64,000 bases of DNA. It comes from Castellaniella daejeonensis (GTDB taxonomy: Bacteria > Pseudomonadota > Gammaproteobacteria > Burkholderiales > Burkholderiaceae_B). Positions within the stretch are counted from its first letter, which is position 1. Each line of letters opens with the position of its first letter. A program made the position numbers and the translations under genes. Below the pieces are notes generated by a model. It was not told the DNA's origin. It did no database searches and saw only the letters and a list, made by a program, of their open reading frames with translations. The stretch is taken from contig NZ_BAAAFN010000011.1 in NCBI RefSeq assembly GCF_039523555.1, forward strand, positions 248,001-312,000. The letters run 5' to 3'. This document shows, in pieces, positions 52,686-62,298 of the stretch.

Positions 52686-53138
52686 TTATTCGGTGACGGC
52701 CGTATCGCTCGCCTGGGTGATGGCGTTGTGCAGGGTATGCCAGGCCAGCGTCGCGCATTTCACCCGCGACGGGAATTCGCGCACGCCCGACAGGACTTCG
52801 AGTTTGCCCAGATCGCAATCCGGGTGGGCCTCGGTCAGCATGGCGTGGATATTGCGAAACAGCGCCTCGACCTGCTCGACCGGCTGGCCGCGCACGGCCT
52901 CGGTCATCAACGAAGCGGATGCCGTGGAAATGGCGCAACCGTGGCCGATGAAGCTGACTTCCTGGACGATGCCGTCGCTGACGCGGGCATATACCGTCAG
53001 CTGGTCGCCGCACAACGGGTTATGCCCGTCGGCGCGATGCGATGCATCGTCCATCGCATGGAAATTGCGCGGCTTGCGGTTGTGGTCGAAGATGACTTCC
53101 TGGTACAGGTCGCGCAGTCCGTCGTCGTTGTCCCTCAT
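52686..53138 (-). CDS. sufU: Fe-S cluster scaffold/sulphur acceptor SufU
   Basis: A 150-residue IscU-like protein. Cys43 (NPLCGDQ) with Asp45, Cys68 (GHGCAIS) and Cys128 (VKCATLAW) are the three conserved ligands. The SufU-type insertion between the second and third Cys is present. SufU takes sulphur from SufS. It lies 3 bases downstream of sufS. Confidence 0.95.
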   Translation of the reverse strand: MRDNDDGLRDLYQEVIFDHNRKPRNFHAMDDASHRADGHNPLCGDQLTVYARVSDGIVQEVSFIGHGCAISTASASLMTEAVRGQPVEQVEALFRNIHAMLTEAHPDCDLGKLEVLSGVREFPSRVKCATLAWHTLHNAITQASDTAVTE

Positions 53139-53141
53139 CGG

Positions 53142-54419
53142 CTACACCCCAAACAGTTTCTGTGCCTTGCGCACGCCCGCCACCAGGGCGTCGATGTCGC
53201 GCCCGTCGTTGTACAGGGCGAAAGACGCGCGCGCCGTGCCGGGGATGCCGAAGTGCGACATCAGGGGCATGGCGCAATGGTGGCCGGCCCGAATGGCCAC
53301 GCCTTCGGTGTCCAGGATCGTGCCCAGGTCATGCGGATGGATGCCGTCCACCAGGAACGACAGGATGCCCGCCTTGTGGCGGGCCGTGCCGATCAGGCGC
53401 ACGCCCGGCAGTTCCCGCATGCGTTCGGTGGCGTCGTCCAGCAGCGCGGCCTCGTGGGCGGCAATGCGGTCCAGCCCGATGGACAGGACATAGTCGATGG
53501 CGGCGCCAAGCGCGATCGAACCGCCGATGTTCGGCGTGCCGGCCTCGAAGCGCTGCGGGCCGGATGCCCAGGTGCTGCCTTCGAAGCTGACCGTGCGGAT
53601 CATGTCGCCGCCACCCTGCCAGGGCGGCAGGCTGGCCAGGATCGAGCCGCGGACATAGAGGGCACCGATACCGGTGGGTCCGTAGAGCTTGTGACCGGAA
53701 AAAGCGTAGAAGTCGCAATCCAGGGCCTGCACATCCACGGGGGCGTGTGCCACGGCCTGGGCGCCGTCGACCAATACCAGGGCGCCGGCTTCATGCGCCA
53801 GGCGCACCAGATCGGCCACGGGATTGACCGTGCCCAGGGCGTTGGACACGTGCGCCAGGCCCACCAGGCGTGTGCGCGGATTCAGCTGGGCGCGGAAATC
53901 GTCCAGGTCCAGTTCGCCCGTGTCGGTGATGCGTGCGTGGCGCAGCACGGCACCGGTGCGCTCGCACAACAGCTGCCAGGGCACGATGTTGGAGTGATGC
54001 TCCATGCCCGTGACCAGGATCTCGTCGCCCGGCTGCAGGGACTGGCCCCAGGTCTGGGCCACCAGGTTGATGGACTCTGTGGTGCCCCGGGTGAAGATCA
54101 CATCCTGGCTGTCGGGCGTGTTCAGCAGCGTGCCGACGCGCTCGCGGGCCTGCTCGTACAGGTCGGTGGCATGCTGGGACAGCCAGTGCACGCCACGGTG
54201 GATATTGGCATTGGACTGCTCGTAGAACGCTTCCATCGCCTGGATGACGGCGCGCGGCTTCTGCGTCGTGGCGCCGTTGTCCAGGTAGGACAGGCGCCGC
54301 TTGCGTACCGGACGCGCCAGGATCGGGAAATCGGCCGCCCAGGGCGATGCCAGTCGGCCTTCCGGGATGGAATCGGCGGCGAGCCGGGCGCTTTGCTGCG
54401 TGGTGAGCGGGGCATTCAT
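53142..54419 (-). CDS. sufS: Cysteine desulfurase SufS
   Basis: A 425-residue PLP enzyme that strips sulphur from cysteine. The PLP lysine is Lys244 in FSGHKLYGP, and the catalytic Cys382 lies in RAGHHCAMPLM, as in type II desulfurases. The ATG at 54419 overlaps the sufD stop (ATGA); a longer frame upstream is inside sufD. The first 20 or so residues are an extra N-terminal extension. Confidence 0.96.
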   Translation of the reverse strand: MNAPLTTQQSARLAADSIPEGRLASPWAADFPILARPVRKRRLSYLDNGATTQKPRAVIQAMEAFYEQSNANIHRGVHWLSQHATDLYEQARERVGTLLNTPDSQDVIFTRGTTESINLVAQTWGQSLQPGDEILVTGMEHHSNIVPWQLLCERTGAVLRHARITDTGELDLDDFRAQLNPRTRLVGLAHVSNALGTVNPVADLVRLAHEAGALVLVDGAQAVAHAPVDVQALDCDFYAFSGHKLYGPTGIGALYVRGSILASLPPWQGGGDMIRTVSFEGSTWASGPQRFEAGTPNIGGSIALGAAIDYVLSIGLDRIAAHEAALLDDATERMRELPGVRLIGTARHKAGILSFLVDGIHPHDLGTILDTEGVAIRAGHHCAMPLMSHFGIPGTARASFALYNDGRDIDALVAGVRKAQKLFGV

Positions 54420-55729
54420 GCGGCTTCCTCCAGGGCGGCGCCGCCCGGCAGCAGGGCGCGCACTGCACGCTCCACCCGGCGGCGCAGCGGGTCGGACTCG
54501 ATGCGCACGACGCTGGCGGCGGCGAAAGCGTAGATCAGGATGTCGCGCGCGTGCGCTTCGTCCAGACCGCGCGAACGCAGGTAGAACAGGCTGTCTTCGT
54601 CGATCTGGCCCACCGTTGCGCCATGGGCGCACTTCACGTCGTCGGCGTAGATCTCCAGCTCGGGTCGGGCATCGGACTTGGCCAGCCGCGACAGCAGCAG
54701 GCTGTCGTTGCGCTGGATGGCGTCGGTGCCGTCGGCGCCGGGCGCAACCAGGATGCGGCCGCTGAAGACGCCGTGCGAGGCGTCTGCCATGATGCCGCGG
54801 TAGGACTCGTGGCTGACGCAGCGCGGTTTTTCATGGCCGATCAGGGTGTGGTGATCGACGTGGCGGCGCTGGTCGACGTAGTACAGGCCGTTCAGCAGCG
54901 TCTCGCAGCGTTCGTCGGCGAAATGCGTCGCGATGTCGTGACGCGCCAGCCGCGCGCCCAGGGACACCGAGTGCGAAGCAAAGTACGAGCCGCGCCCCTG
55001 GGTGGCATCGATTTCGCCCAGGTGCCAGGCCTGGTCGGATTCCTGCTGCAATTTCACATGGGTGATGCGCGCATCCTGGTCCAGCCGCAGGCGCGTGGCC
55101 GCATGGCGGAAATTGGCCGCCCCGGGGACGCCCACGTAGTGCTCGACGACCGTGGCCTGGGCGCCTGCATCGGCCTGGATCAGGTGGCGCAGGAAGTGCG
55201 CCGCGCGCGGCGAGGCTGCGGCGCAAACCAGATGGATGGGCTGCTCGAGCGCGACACCGCGCCCCAGCCGGACCCAGGCGCCGTCGCTGGCTAGGGCCAG
55301 ATTCAGGGCGCTGGTGCTGTGGCCCTCGGCCGCATCGCCGTAGGCGGCGCGGATGGCCTCGGCGTGTTCCGCCCAGGCCTGCGAAAGCGGCAGGACGGTG
55401 GCACCGGCCGGCAATGCGCCGATGTCGGACAAGGCCGCATCGAATCCGCCATCGACGAACACCAGCCAGTGACCCGGCTCGGAAGCCTTCAGCGCGCCGA
55501 TCTGGTCGGCCACGGACTGGGCGTCGCCGTCGTCGAAGGCGGCAGCGGCCAGCGGCGCCAGCGAAGTATGGCGCCAGGCCTCGATGCGGGGCGTGGGCCA
55601 CCCCTCGCTCATGAAGCGGTCCAGAGCCCTGCGGCGCTCGCCGGCAAGCCAGGGAACCCCTGCGCCGGGCAGGCTGCCGGCGCGCCGGCCGAACGTGTCG
55701 GCCCAGGATTGCAGGTCTGGTGCGCTCAT
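54416..55729 (-). CDS. sufD: Fe-S cluster assembly protein SufD
   Basis: A 437-residue component of the SufBCD scaffold. The right-handed beta-helix core and C-terminal segment are recognisable: FSGRILVAPGADGTDAIQRNDSLLLS, DVKCAHGATVGQIDEDSLFYLRSRG and a helical RDILIYAFAAASV. Start overlaps the sufC stop (ATGA). Confidence 0.94.
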   Translation of the reverse strand: MSAPDLQSWADTFGRRAGSLPGAGVPWLAGERRRALDRFMSEGWPTPRIEAWRHTSLAPLAAAAFDDGDAQSVADQIGALKASEPGHWLVFVDGGFDAALSDIGALPAGATVLPLSQAWAEHAEAIRAAYGDAAEGHSTSALNLALASDGAWVRLGRGVALEQPIHLVCAAASPRAAHFLRHLIQADAGAQATVVEHYVGVPGAANFRHAATRLRLDQDARITHVKLQQESDQAWHLGEIDATQGRGSYFASHSVSLGARLARHDIATHFADERCETLLNGLYYVDQRRHVDHHTLIGHEKPRCVSHESYRGIMADASHGVFSGRILVAPGADGTDAIQRNDSLLLSRLAKSDARPELEIYADDVKCAHGATVGQIDEDSLFYLRSRGLDEAHARDILIYAFAAASVVRIESDPLRRRVERAVRALLPGGAALEEAA

Positions 55730-56508
55730 GCGGCAGCCCCCCGGGCAGCGGGCTTGGCGGCAGGCGCGGCGCCTTCGATCCAGCCATAGCCCTTTTCTTC
55801 CAGTTCCAGGGCAAGCTCGCGGCCGCCGGAGCGCACGATCCGGCCCTGGGCCAGCACGTGCACATAGTCGGGCACGATGTAGTCCAGCAGGCGCTGGTAG
55901 TGCGTGATGACGATCATGGAGCGTTCGGGCGAACGCAGACGATTGACGCCGTCGGCCACCGTCTTCAGGGCATCGATGTCCAGGCCCGAGTCGGTCTCGT
56001 CCAGGATGGCCAGTTTGGGCTCGAGCAGTGCCATCTGCAGCACTTCGTTGCGCTTTTTCTCGCCCCCGGAAAAGCCTTCGTTGACCGAACGATAGAGGAA
56101 TTCATCGCGCATGCCCACGAGCTTCATCTCGGCCTTGGCCTTCTTGACGAAATCCATGGCGTCCAGTTCGGGCAGGCTGCGCTCGCGCCGCATGGCATTG
56201 ACTGCCGCGCGCATGAAATAGGCGTTGGATACGCCCGGAATCTCGATCGGATACTGGAAAGCCAGGAAGATGCCTGCGCGGGCACGTTCCTCGACGCTCA
56301 GCTCCAGCAGGTCGCGGCCTTCGAATTCGATGGAGCCGGACGTGACGTTATAGGCTTCGCGGCCGGTCAGCACCTGCGACAGCGTGCTCTTGCCGGCCCC
56401 GTTGGGGCCCATGATGGCATGGACCTCGCCCGGCTTGACTTCCAGGCTCAGGCCCTTGAGGATTTCCTTGTCCTCGATCGAGGCGTGCAGATTGTCGATT
56501 TTCAGCAT
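55726..56508 (-). CDS. sufC: Fe-S cluster assembly ATPase SufC
   Basis: A 260-residue ABC-type ATPase. Walker A GPNGAGKST (about residue 36), signature FSGGEKKRNEVLQM (about 150) and Walker B LAILDETDSGLDIDAL are all present and typical of SufC. A C-terminal tail rich in Ala/Pro is longer than usual. 11 bases downstream of sufB. Confidence 0.96.
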   Translation of the reverse strand: MLKIDNLHASIEDKEILKGLSLEVKPGEVHAIMGPNGAGKSTLSQVLTGREAYNVTSGSIEFEGRDLLELSVEERARAGIFLAFQYPIEIPGVSNAYFMRAAVNAMRRERSLPELDAMDFVKKAKAEMKLVGMRDEFLYRSVNEGFSGGEKKRNEVLQMALLEPKLAILDETDSGLDIDALKTVADGVNRLRSPERSMIVITHYQRLLDYIVPDYVHVLAQGRIVRSGGRELALELEEKGYGWIEGAAPAAKPAARGAAA

Positions 56509-56519
56509 GAGAGGGCTCC

Positions 56520-57964
<1,445 letters not shown>

Positions 57965-57968
<4 letters not shown>

Positions 57969-58477
57969 TTGGACAGACTCCAGTTCGTGATGTTCGGTAC
58001 GGCCCGGCGCGTGCCGGGTTCGGGCGCGGGGACCAAAACTGCGGACGTGGGCGCGGCGGGAGCGCCGGGGCCCTCGCCGTCGAGCATGTCGGCGACGGTG
58101 ACGGATTCCAGCGTGCGGCGCACGATTCGGTTGATGCGCTGCCAGTGCGAGCGGATATGGCAGGCGCCCTCGACGCTGCAGGCGCCCGGCAGCGCCGTGC
58201 ATTCGGTCAGGCCGAAGGGCTGCTCTTCAAGGGCGTCGATGATCTCGGCGACGTTGATCAGGGTGGCGTCGCGGCCCAGGCGGTAGCCGCCGTGGGCGCC
58301 GCGGGTGCTGGCAACCAGGTCGCGCTGGGCGAGGAGTTTCAGGACCTTGCTGACGACGGGCTGGCCCAGACCCAGTTCACCTGCCAGTTCGGCTGCACTG
58401 CAGACATGCGCCGGACGGGAAGCCATGTGCGTGAGCACGAGGATTCCGTAGTCGACGATCTTGCTGATCCGCAGCAT
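57965..58477 (-). CDS. Rrf2-family Fe-S regulator of the SUF operon
   Basis: A 170-residue winged-helix repressor. The HTH is VCSAAELAGELGLGQPVVSKVLKLLA and the Fe-S cluster ligands are Cys93, Cys100 and Cys106, comparable to IscR. Such regulators repress the suf operon when carrying a cluster and relieve it on iron or oxidative stress. It is the first gene of the operon, with the start codon after an A/T-rich promoter that contains a palindrome. Confidence 0.92.
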
Positions 58478-58509
58478 CAAAGGGTCCGTGGACGAGGTTT
58501 GAAAACCAA

Positions 58510-58539
58510 ATAGTACCTCTTTGGTACGATATAGGTCAA
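58510..58539 (-). promoter_or_regulatory. suf promoter with embedded palindromic operator
   Basis: On the minus strand -35 TTGACC (58539-58534) and -10 TACTAT (58515-58510) are 18 bp apart. The inverted repeat GTACC-TCTTT-GGTAC (58513-58527) lies in the spacer and overlaps the -10, the place for a repressor. The -35 overlaps the stop codon of the upstream Atm1 gene. Confidence 0.75.
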
Positions 58540-60329
58540 ACCCTAATGTCGTCCGCAGGCCGGGATTGTTGCAAATGCCACATGCGGGCGTAGCGCCCGT
58601 CCAGTGCAAGGAGTTCCGCGTGGGTGCCTTGTTCCACCACCCGGCCCGATTCCATCACCAGAATGTGATCGGCATGGACGATCGTCGACAGCCGGTGCGC
58701 GATGATGAGCGTGGTGCGCCCCCGGGCGATGCGTTCCAGCTGCGACTGAATGGCGCGCTCGGTTCGCGTGTCAAGGGCGCTGGTGGCTTCGTCGAAGACC
58801 AGGATCGGAGGCGACTTGAGCAGCGCGCGGGCGATTGCCACGCGTTGCTTCTCGCCGCCGGACAATTTTAACCCGCGTTCGCCCACCGGGGTGTCGTAGC
58901 CCTGAGGCAGCGAGACAATGAAATCGTGGATGTGCGCGGCACGGGCTGCCTGCTCGATATCGTCCTGCGTGGCATCGGGGCGGCCGTAGGCAATGTTGTA
59001 GCCGATACTGTCATTGAACAGCACCGTGTCCTGCGGCACGATACCGATATGGGCGCGCAGGCTGTCCTGGGTATAGTCGCGGATGTCGCGGCCATTCACC
59101 CGCACACTGCCTCCGGTGGGGTCGTAGAACCGGAACAGCAGGCGTGACAGCGTCGATTTTCCGGCCCCCGAGGCGCCGACGACCGCCAGCGACCCGCCCG
59201 CCGGCACGCTGAAGCTGACCTGGTGCAGGATCGTGCGATCCGGCTGATAGGCGAAATCCACGGCGTCGAATTCCAGGCTGGCCCGGTCCGTCCGCAGCGC
59301 CACGGCTCCGGGGCGATCGGCCACTTCCTGGCGGTTGCCCAGCAAGTCGAACATGCGTTCCATGTCGGCCAGGGCATGCTTGATCTCGCGGTAGACGAAG
59401 CCCAGGAAATTCAGCGGCGCGTACAGCTGGGTGAGGTAGGCCGACACCAGCACCACATCGCCCACGGTCATATGGCCCTGCACCACGCCGCGTGCCGACT
59501 GCCACAGCAGCGCGGTCATGCCCACCGTGATGATGGCGCCCTGCCCCATGTTCAGCAGATTCAGCGAGACCTGGTTGCGCACGGCCGAATCCACCCAGCG
59601 CGTCATGTCGGCATCATAGCGGCGGCTCTCGTAATCCTCGTTGCCGAAATACTTGACCGTCTCGTAGTTCAGCAGGGCATCGACCGCCCGGCCGTTGGCC
59701 TGACTGTCCAGGGTATTCATGGTGCGGCGGTACACCATGCGGCGTTCCGTCACCTTCAGCGTGAAGAGCACGTAGGCGGCGATGGTGCCCAGGGTCAGCG
59801 CGGCGAAGATCCAGTCGTAGCGCCAGAGCAGCACGCCCGTGACCATGGCGATCTCCAGCAGCGTGGGCACGATGTTGAAGACCATGAAATTGAGCAGGAA
59901 GCCGATGCCCTTGGTCCCGCGCTCGATATCGCGCGTCAGCCCGCCGGTGCGCCGGCCCATGTGGAAGCGCAGCGAAAGCGACAGCAGGTGGCGAAAGACC
60001 TGGCTTGCAACCCGCTGGATGGCGCCCTGGGTCACGCGGGCGAACAGGGCATCGCGCAGTTCGCCGAATACCGAAGTGGCCAGGCGGGACAGGCCATAGC
60101 CCAGCAGCGCGGCCAGCGGCACGGCCAGCAGCGTCGGCGCCAGGCCCAGCGCATCGACGATGTCCTTGAGCCAGACCGGCGTGGCGACGTTGGCGACCTT
60201 GGCGACGACCAGGCAGATGAAGGCGAGCGTGACACGGCCGCGAAAGGCCCAGACATACGGCCACAGGGTCTTCAGTGTGAGCCAGTCGTCGCGCCGCGCG
60301 GGTGCGGGGCCGGTGTGAGAAAAGCGCAT
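58536..60329 (-). CDS. Atm1-type (ABCB7/HMT) ABC exporter
   Basis: A 597-residue half-transporter. The N-terminal membrane domain of six helices (about residues 25-320) is followed by an ATPase domain: Walker A VGASGAGKST (about 395), signature LSGGEKQRVAIARALL (about 500), Walker B ILVFDEATSALDTRTE. The NYETVKYFGNEDYE segment is diagnostic for the Atm1 group, which moves glutathione-bound sulphur or metal compounds and supports Fe-S protein assembly. Its position just before the suf operon, on the same strand, fits that role. Confidence 0.92.
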   Translation of the reverse strand: MRFSHTGPAPARRDDWLTLKTLWPYVWAFRGRVTLAFICLVVAKVANVATPVWLKDIVDALGLAPTLLAVPLAALLGYGLSRLATSVFGELRDALFARVTQGAIQRVASQVFRHLLSLSLRFHMGRRTGGLTRDIERGTKGIGFLLNFMVFNIVPTLLEIAMVTGVLLWRYDWIFAALTLGTIAAYVLFTLKVTERRMVYRRTMNTLDSQANGRAVDALLNYETVKYFGNEDYESRRYDADMTRWVDSAVRNQVSLNLLNMGQGAIITVGMTALLWQSARGVVQGHMTVGDVVLVSAYLTQLYAPLNFLGFVYREIKHALADMERMFDLLGNRQEVADRPGAVALRTDRASLEFDAVDFAYQPDRTILHQVSFSVPAGGSLAVVGASGAGKSTLSRLLFRFYDPTGGSVRVNGRDIRDYTQDSLRAHIGIVPQDTVLFNDSIGYNIAYGRPDATQDDIEQAARAAHIHDFIVSLPQGYDTPVGERGLKLSGGEKQRVAIARALLKSPPILVFDEATSALDTRTERAIQSQLERIARGRTTLIIAHRLSTIVHADHILVMESGRVVEQGTHAELLALDGRYARMWHLQQSRPADDIRV

Positions 60330-60461
60330 GGAAACATCCGGAAATCAGGCGGGCGGCGAACGGCTGGGAGCTCGTCGGCGGGTACGCATACAATAATGCC
60401 ATCCCCGGCGGATGCGCCCCTTGGCGGCGCATCCCGAGACCAGGCGAACGGGAAAGATTGT

Positions 60462-60989
60462 ATGACTGTTTCGGTTTTCGATTACGAGGCGGAATTGAGC
60501 GCCTGCGCTGCGGGCGACCGCTCCGCCTTCCTGGCGCTGTATCGCCACGAATCCCCCGCCATGCGAGCCCTGGCGCTGGCCATGCTGGACGACTCCGATG
60601 CGGCCGACGCGGTGCTGCACGAAACCTTCGTCCTGATCTGGCGCAACGCGGCCGGCTACAGCCCGGCCATCGGCACTGCGCGCGCCTGGATCTACAGCAT
60701 CCTGCGCTACCGCGCGGCGGCGCACGCGCGGCAGATGCGCGCCGAAGGCCGCCACCCGGCGGAAGACACCCCCCTGCCCCAGCTCGCGCTGCCCGCCGAC
60801 GCACCCGCCGGCACGGTGGCCGGCGCCCTGGCATCCCTGCCCGCTCCGCAGCTCGACGCATTGCTGCAGGCCTATCTGCACGGCGGCGATCCGGCGCGCA
60901 TCGCGGCCCGCCTGGACCGGACCGAACCCGACATCGAGGCTTCACTGAACGCCGCCCTGGCGCATATCGACAAGGCCGTGTGCGCATGA
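60462..60989 (+). CDS. ECF-type RNA polymerase sigma factor
   Basis: A 175-residue sigma factor. Region 2 is recognisable (DRSAFLALYRHESPAMRALALAMLDDSDAADAVLHETFVLIWRNA) and a region 4-like helix pair follows near residue 145. Region 4 is short and weakly conserved. It is translationally coupled to a membrane protein gene (ATGA) that has the anti-sigma layout. Confidence 0.82.
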   Translation: MTVSVFDYEAELSACAAGDRSAFLALYRHESPAMRALALAMLDDSDAADAVLHETFVLIWRNAAGYSPAIGTARAWIYSILRYRAAAHARQMRAEGRHPAEDTPLPQLALPADAPAGTVAGALASLPAPQLDALLQAYLHGGDPARIAARLDRTEPDIEASLNAALAHIDKAVCA

Positions 60990-61459
60990 AACCGAACTAC
61001 CCATCCTTTTCCGACGACGAAATCGCACGCTACGTGCTGGGCCTGGACATGCCCGATCGCGTGGCGGAAATCCAGTCGCGCCTTGCCCACGACGACGCGG
61101 CTGCCGCACGCGCCCTGAAATGGGAAGCCTATTTCCTGGGAATCGTCGACGCCCTGCCCGCCCAGCCTCCGTCCGACGCCGTGCTGGACCGGATCCGCCA
61201 GAGCCTGGGCATGGAACTCGAAGACGCCCCCATCATGGGGGAAATCCGCCCACCCGTCGCCGAGCCGGCGCCCGTATCGGCGGACGGATCGGCGAGCCGG
61301 CGGGCACGGCGCCGTCCACGGCTGCGGCGCGGCCGCGTGGCCATGGCGATCGGCGGCGTCGCGGCGCTGTGCCTGGTGGCCCTGCTGCTGTGGATCAGCC
61401 TGCGCCCGACGCCCGCCGGCACGATCGTGCAGCATCCCGTTCTACTGGAAAGCCGCTGA
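60986..61459 (+). CDS. Anti-sigma factor, single-pass membrane protein
   Basis: A 157-residue protein. A cytoplasmic N-terminal helical domain (about 1-85) precedes an Arg-rich stretch (RRARRRPRLRRGR) and one transmembrane helix (about 118-140), leaving a very short periplasmic tail. This is the layout of an RskA-like anti-sigma factor. No zinc-binding HxxxCxxC motif is visible. Overlaps the sigma gene by ATGA. Confidence 0.78.
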   Translation: MKPNYPSFSDDEIARYVLGLDMPDRVAEIQSRLAHDDAAAARALKWEAYFLGIVDALPAQPPSDAVLDRIRQSLGMELEDAPIMGEIRPPVAEPAPVSADGSASRRARRRPRLRRGRVAMAIGGVAALCLVALLLWISLRPTPAGTIVQHPVLLESR

Positions 61460-61483
61460 TACGGCATCCCGGCAGCGCAAAAA

Positions 61484-61515
61484 GCGAAACTCCGGCCACG
61501 GGCCGGAGTTTTCGC
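61484..61515. terminator. Bidirectional terminator hairpin
   Basis: GCGAAACTCCGGCC/GGCCGGAGTTTTCGC with a 3-nt loop (one extra T), flanked by AAAA on the left and TTTT within the right arm, lies between the anti-sigma gene (plus) and the merR gene (minus), both ending here. Confidence 0.85.
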
Positions 61516-61558
61516 ATTGCGGGCGGGGAAACGGAACAGCCCCGGCCAAACCACCCGA

Positions 61559-61981
61559 TCAAAGGTCGAGCAGCCCCGCTGCCTGGTGCGCCTGTCGATT
61601 GCTGTCCAGGGCCTGGGCCAGGCGATCCCGGGCCGCCAGCAGGTCGGCGCGCAGGGCCTGAAGCTCGGCGCCGCTCAGGCGCACGGCCGCATCCTGGTCG
61701 TGCGGCGCATCGCTGTTGTCGCCCAGGCGGTTGCGCGCCCCGGCGATGGTGAACCCCTGTTCGTAGAGCAGGTCCCGGATGCGGCGTACCAGCAGGACTT
61801 CGTGGTGCTGGTAGTAGCGCCGGTTGCCCCGCCGCTTGACGGGCTTGAGCTGGACGAATTCCTGTTCCCAGTAGCGCAGGATATGCGGCTTGACGCCGCA
61901 CAGTTCGGAGACTTCGCCGATGGTGAAGTAGCGCTTGGCGGGGATCGGCGGCAGCGCGGCCGAGGACGGGGCGGACGTCAT
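61559..61981 (-). CDS. MerR family transcriptional regulator
   Basis: A 140-residue regulator with the MerR HTH at the N-terminus (YFTIGEVSELCGVKPHILRYWEQEF, then KRRGNRRYYQHHEVLLVRRIRDLL). The C-terminal helix is short and there is no Cys-rich metal site. It is always next to ihfA in related species, function unknown. Start overlaps ihfA stop (ATGA). Confidence 0.88.
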   Translation of the reverse strand: MTSAPSSAALPPIPAKRYFTIGEVSELCGVKPHILRYWEQEFVQLKPVKRRGNRRYYQHHEVLLVRRIRDLLYEQGFTIAGARNRLGDNSDAPHDQDAAVRLSGAELQALRADLLAARDRLAQALDSNRQAHQAAGLLDL

Positions 61982-62286
61982 GCGGCGTCTCCGTTGGTGC
62001 CCACGCCATCCTTGAGCTTCTGGCTGGCGTGGAACGTGACCACCCTGCGCGCGGCGATGGGAATGACTTCGCCGGTCTTGGGGTTGCGGCCGGGACGCGG
62101 CGGCTTGTTGCGCACCTGGAAGCTGCCGAAGCCCGACAGCTTGACTTCGGTGCCCTGGACCAGGGCATCGCGGATCTCGGAGAAGAACGTATCCACGATG
62201 TCCTTGGCTTCGCGCTTGTTCAGGCCCACGCGCTCGAACAGCAGCTCGGCCAGGTGGGCTTTGGTGAGCGTCCGATCCGTATTCAC
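61978..62286 (-). CDS. ihfA: Integration host factor subunit alpha
   Basis: A 102-residue DNA-bending protein. The HU/IHF signature GFGSFQVRNKPPRPGRNPKTGEVIPI with the DNA-intercalating Pro (RPGRNP) is intact. Heterodimer with IhfB. It lies directly downstream of pheT, the classical arrangement. Confidence 0.98.
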   Translation of the reverse strand: MNTDRTLTKAHLAELLFERVGLNKREAKDIVDTFFSEIRDALVQGTEVKLSGFGSFQVRNKPPRPGRNPKTGEVIPIAARRVVTFHASQKLKDGVGTNGDAA

Positions 62287-62298
62287 CGGCGATTTCTC

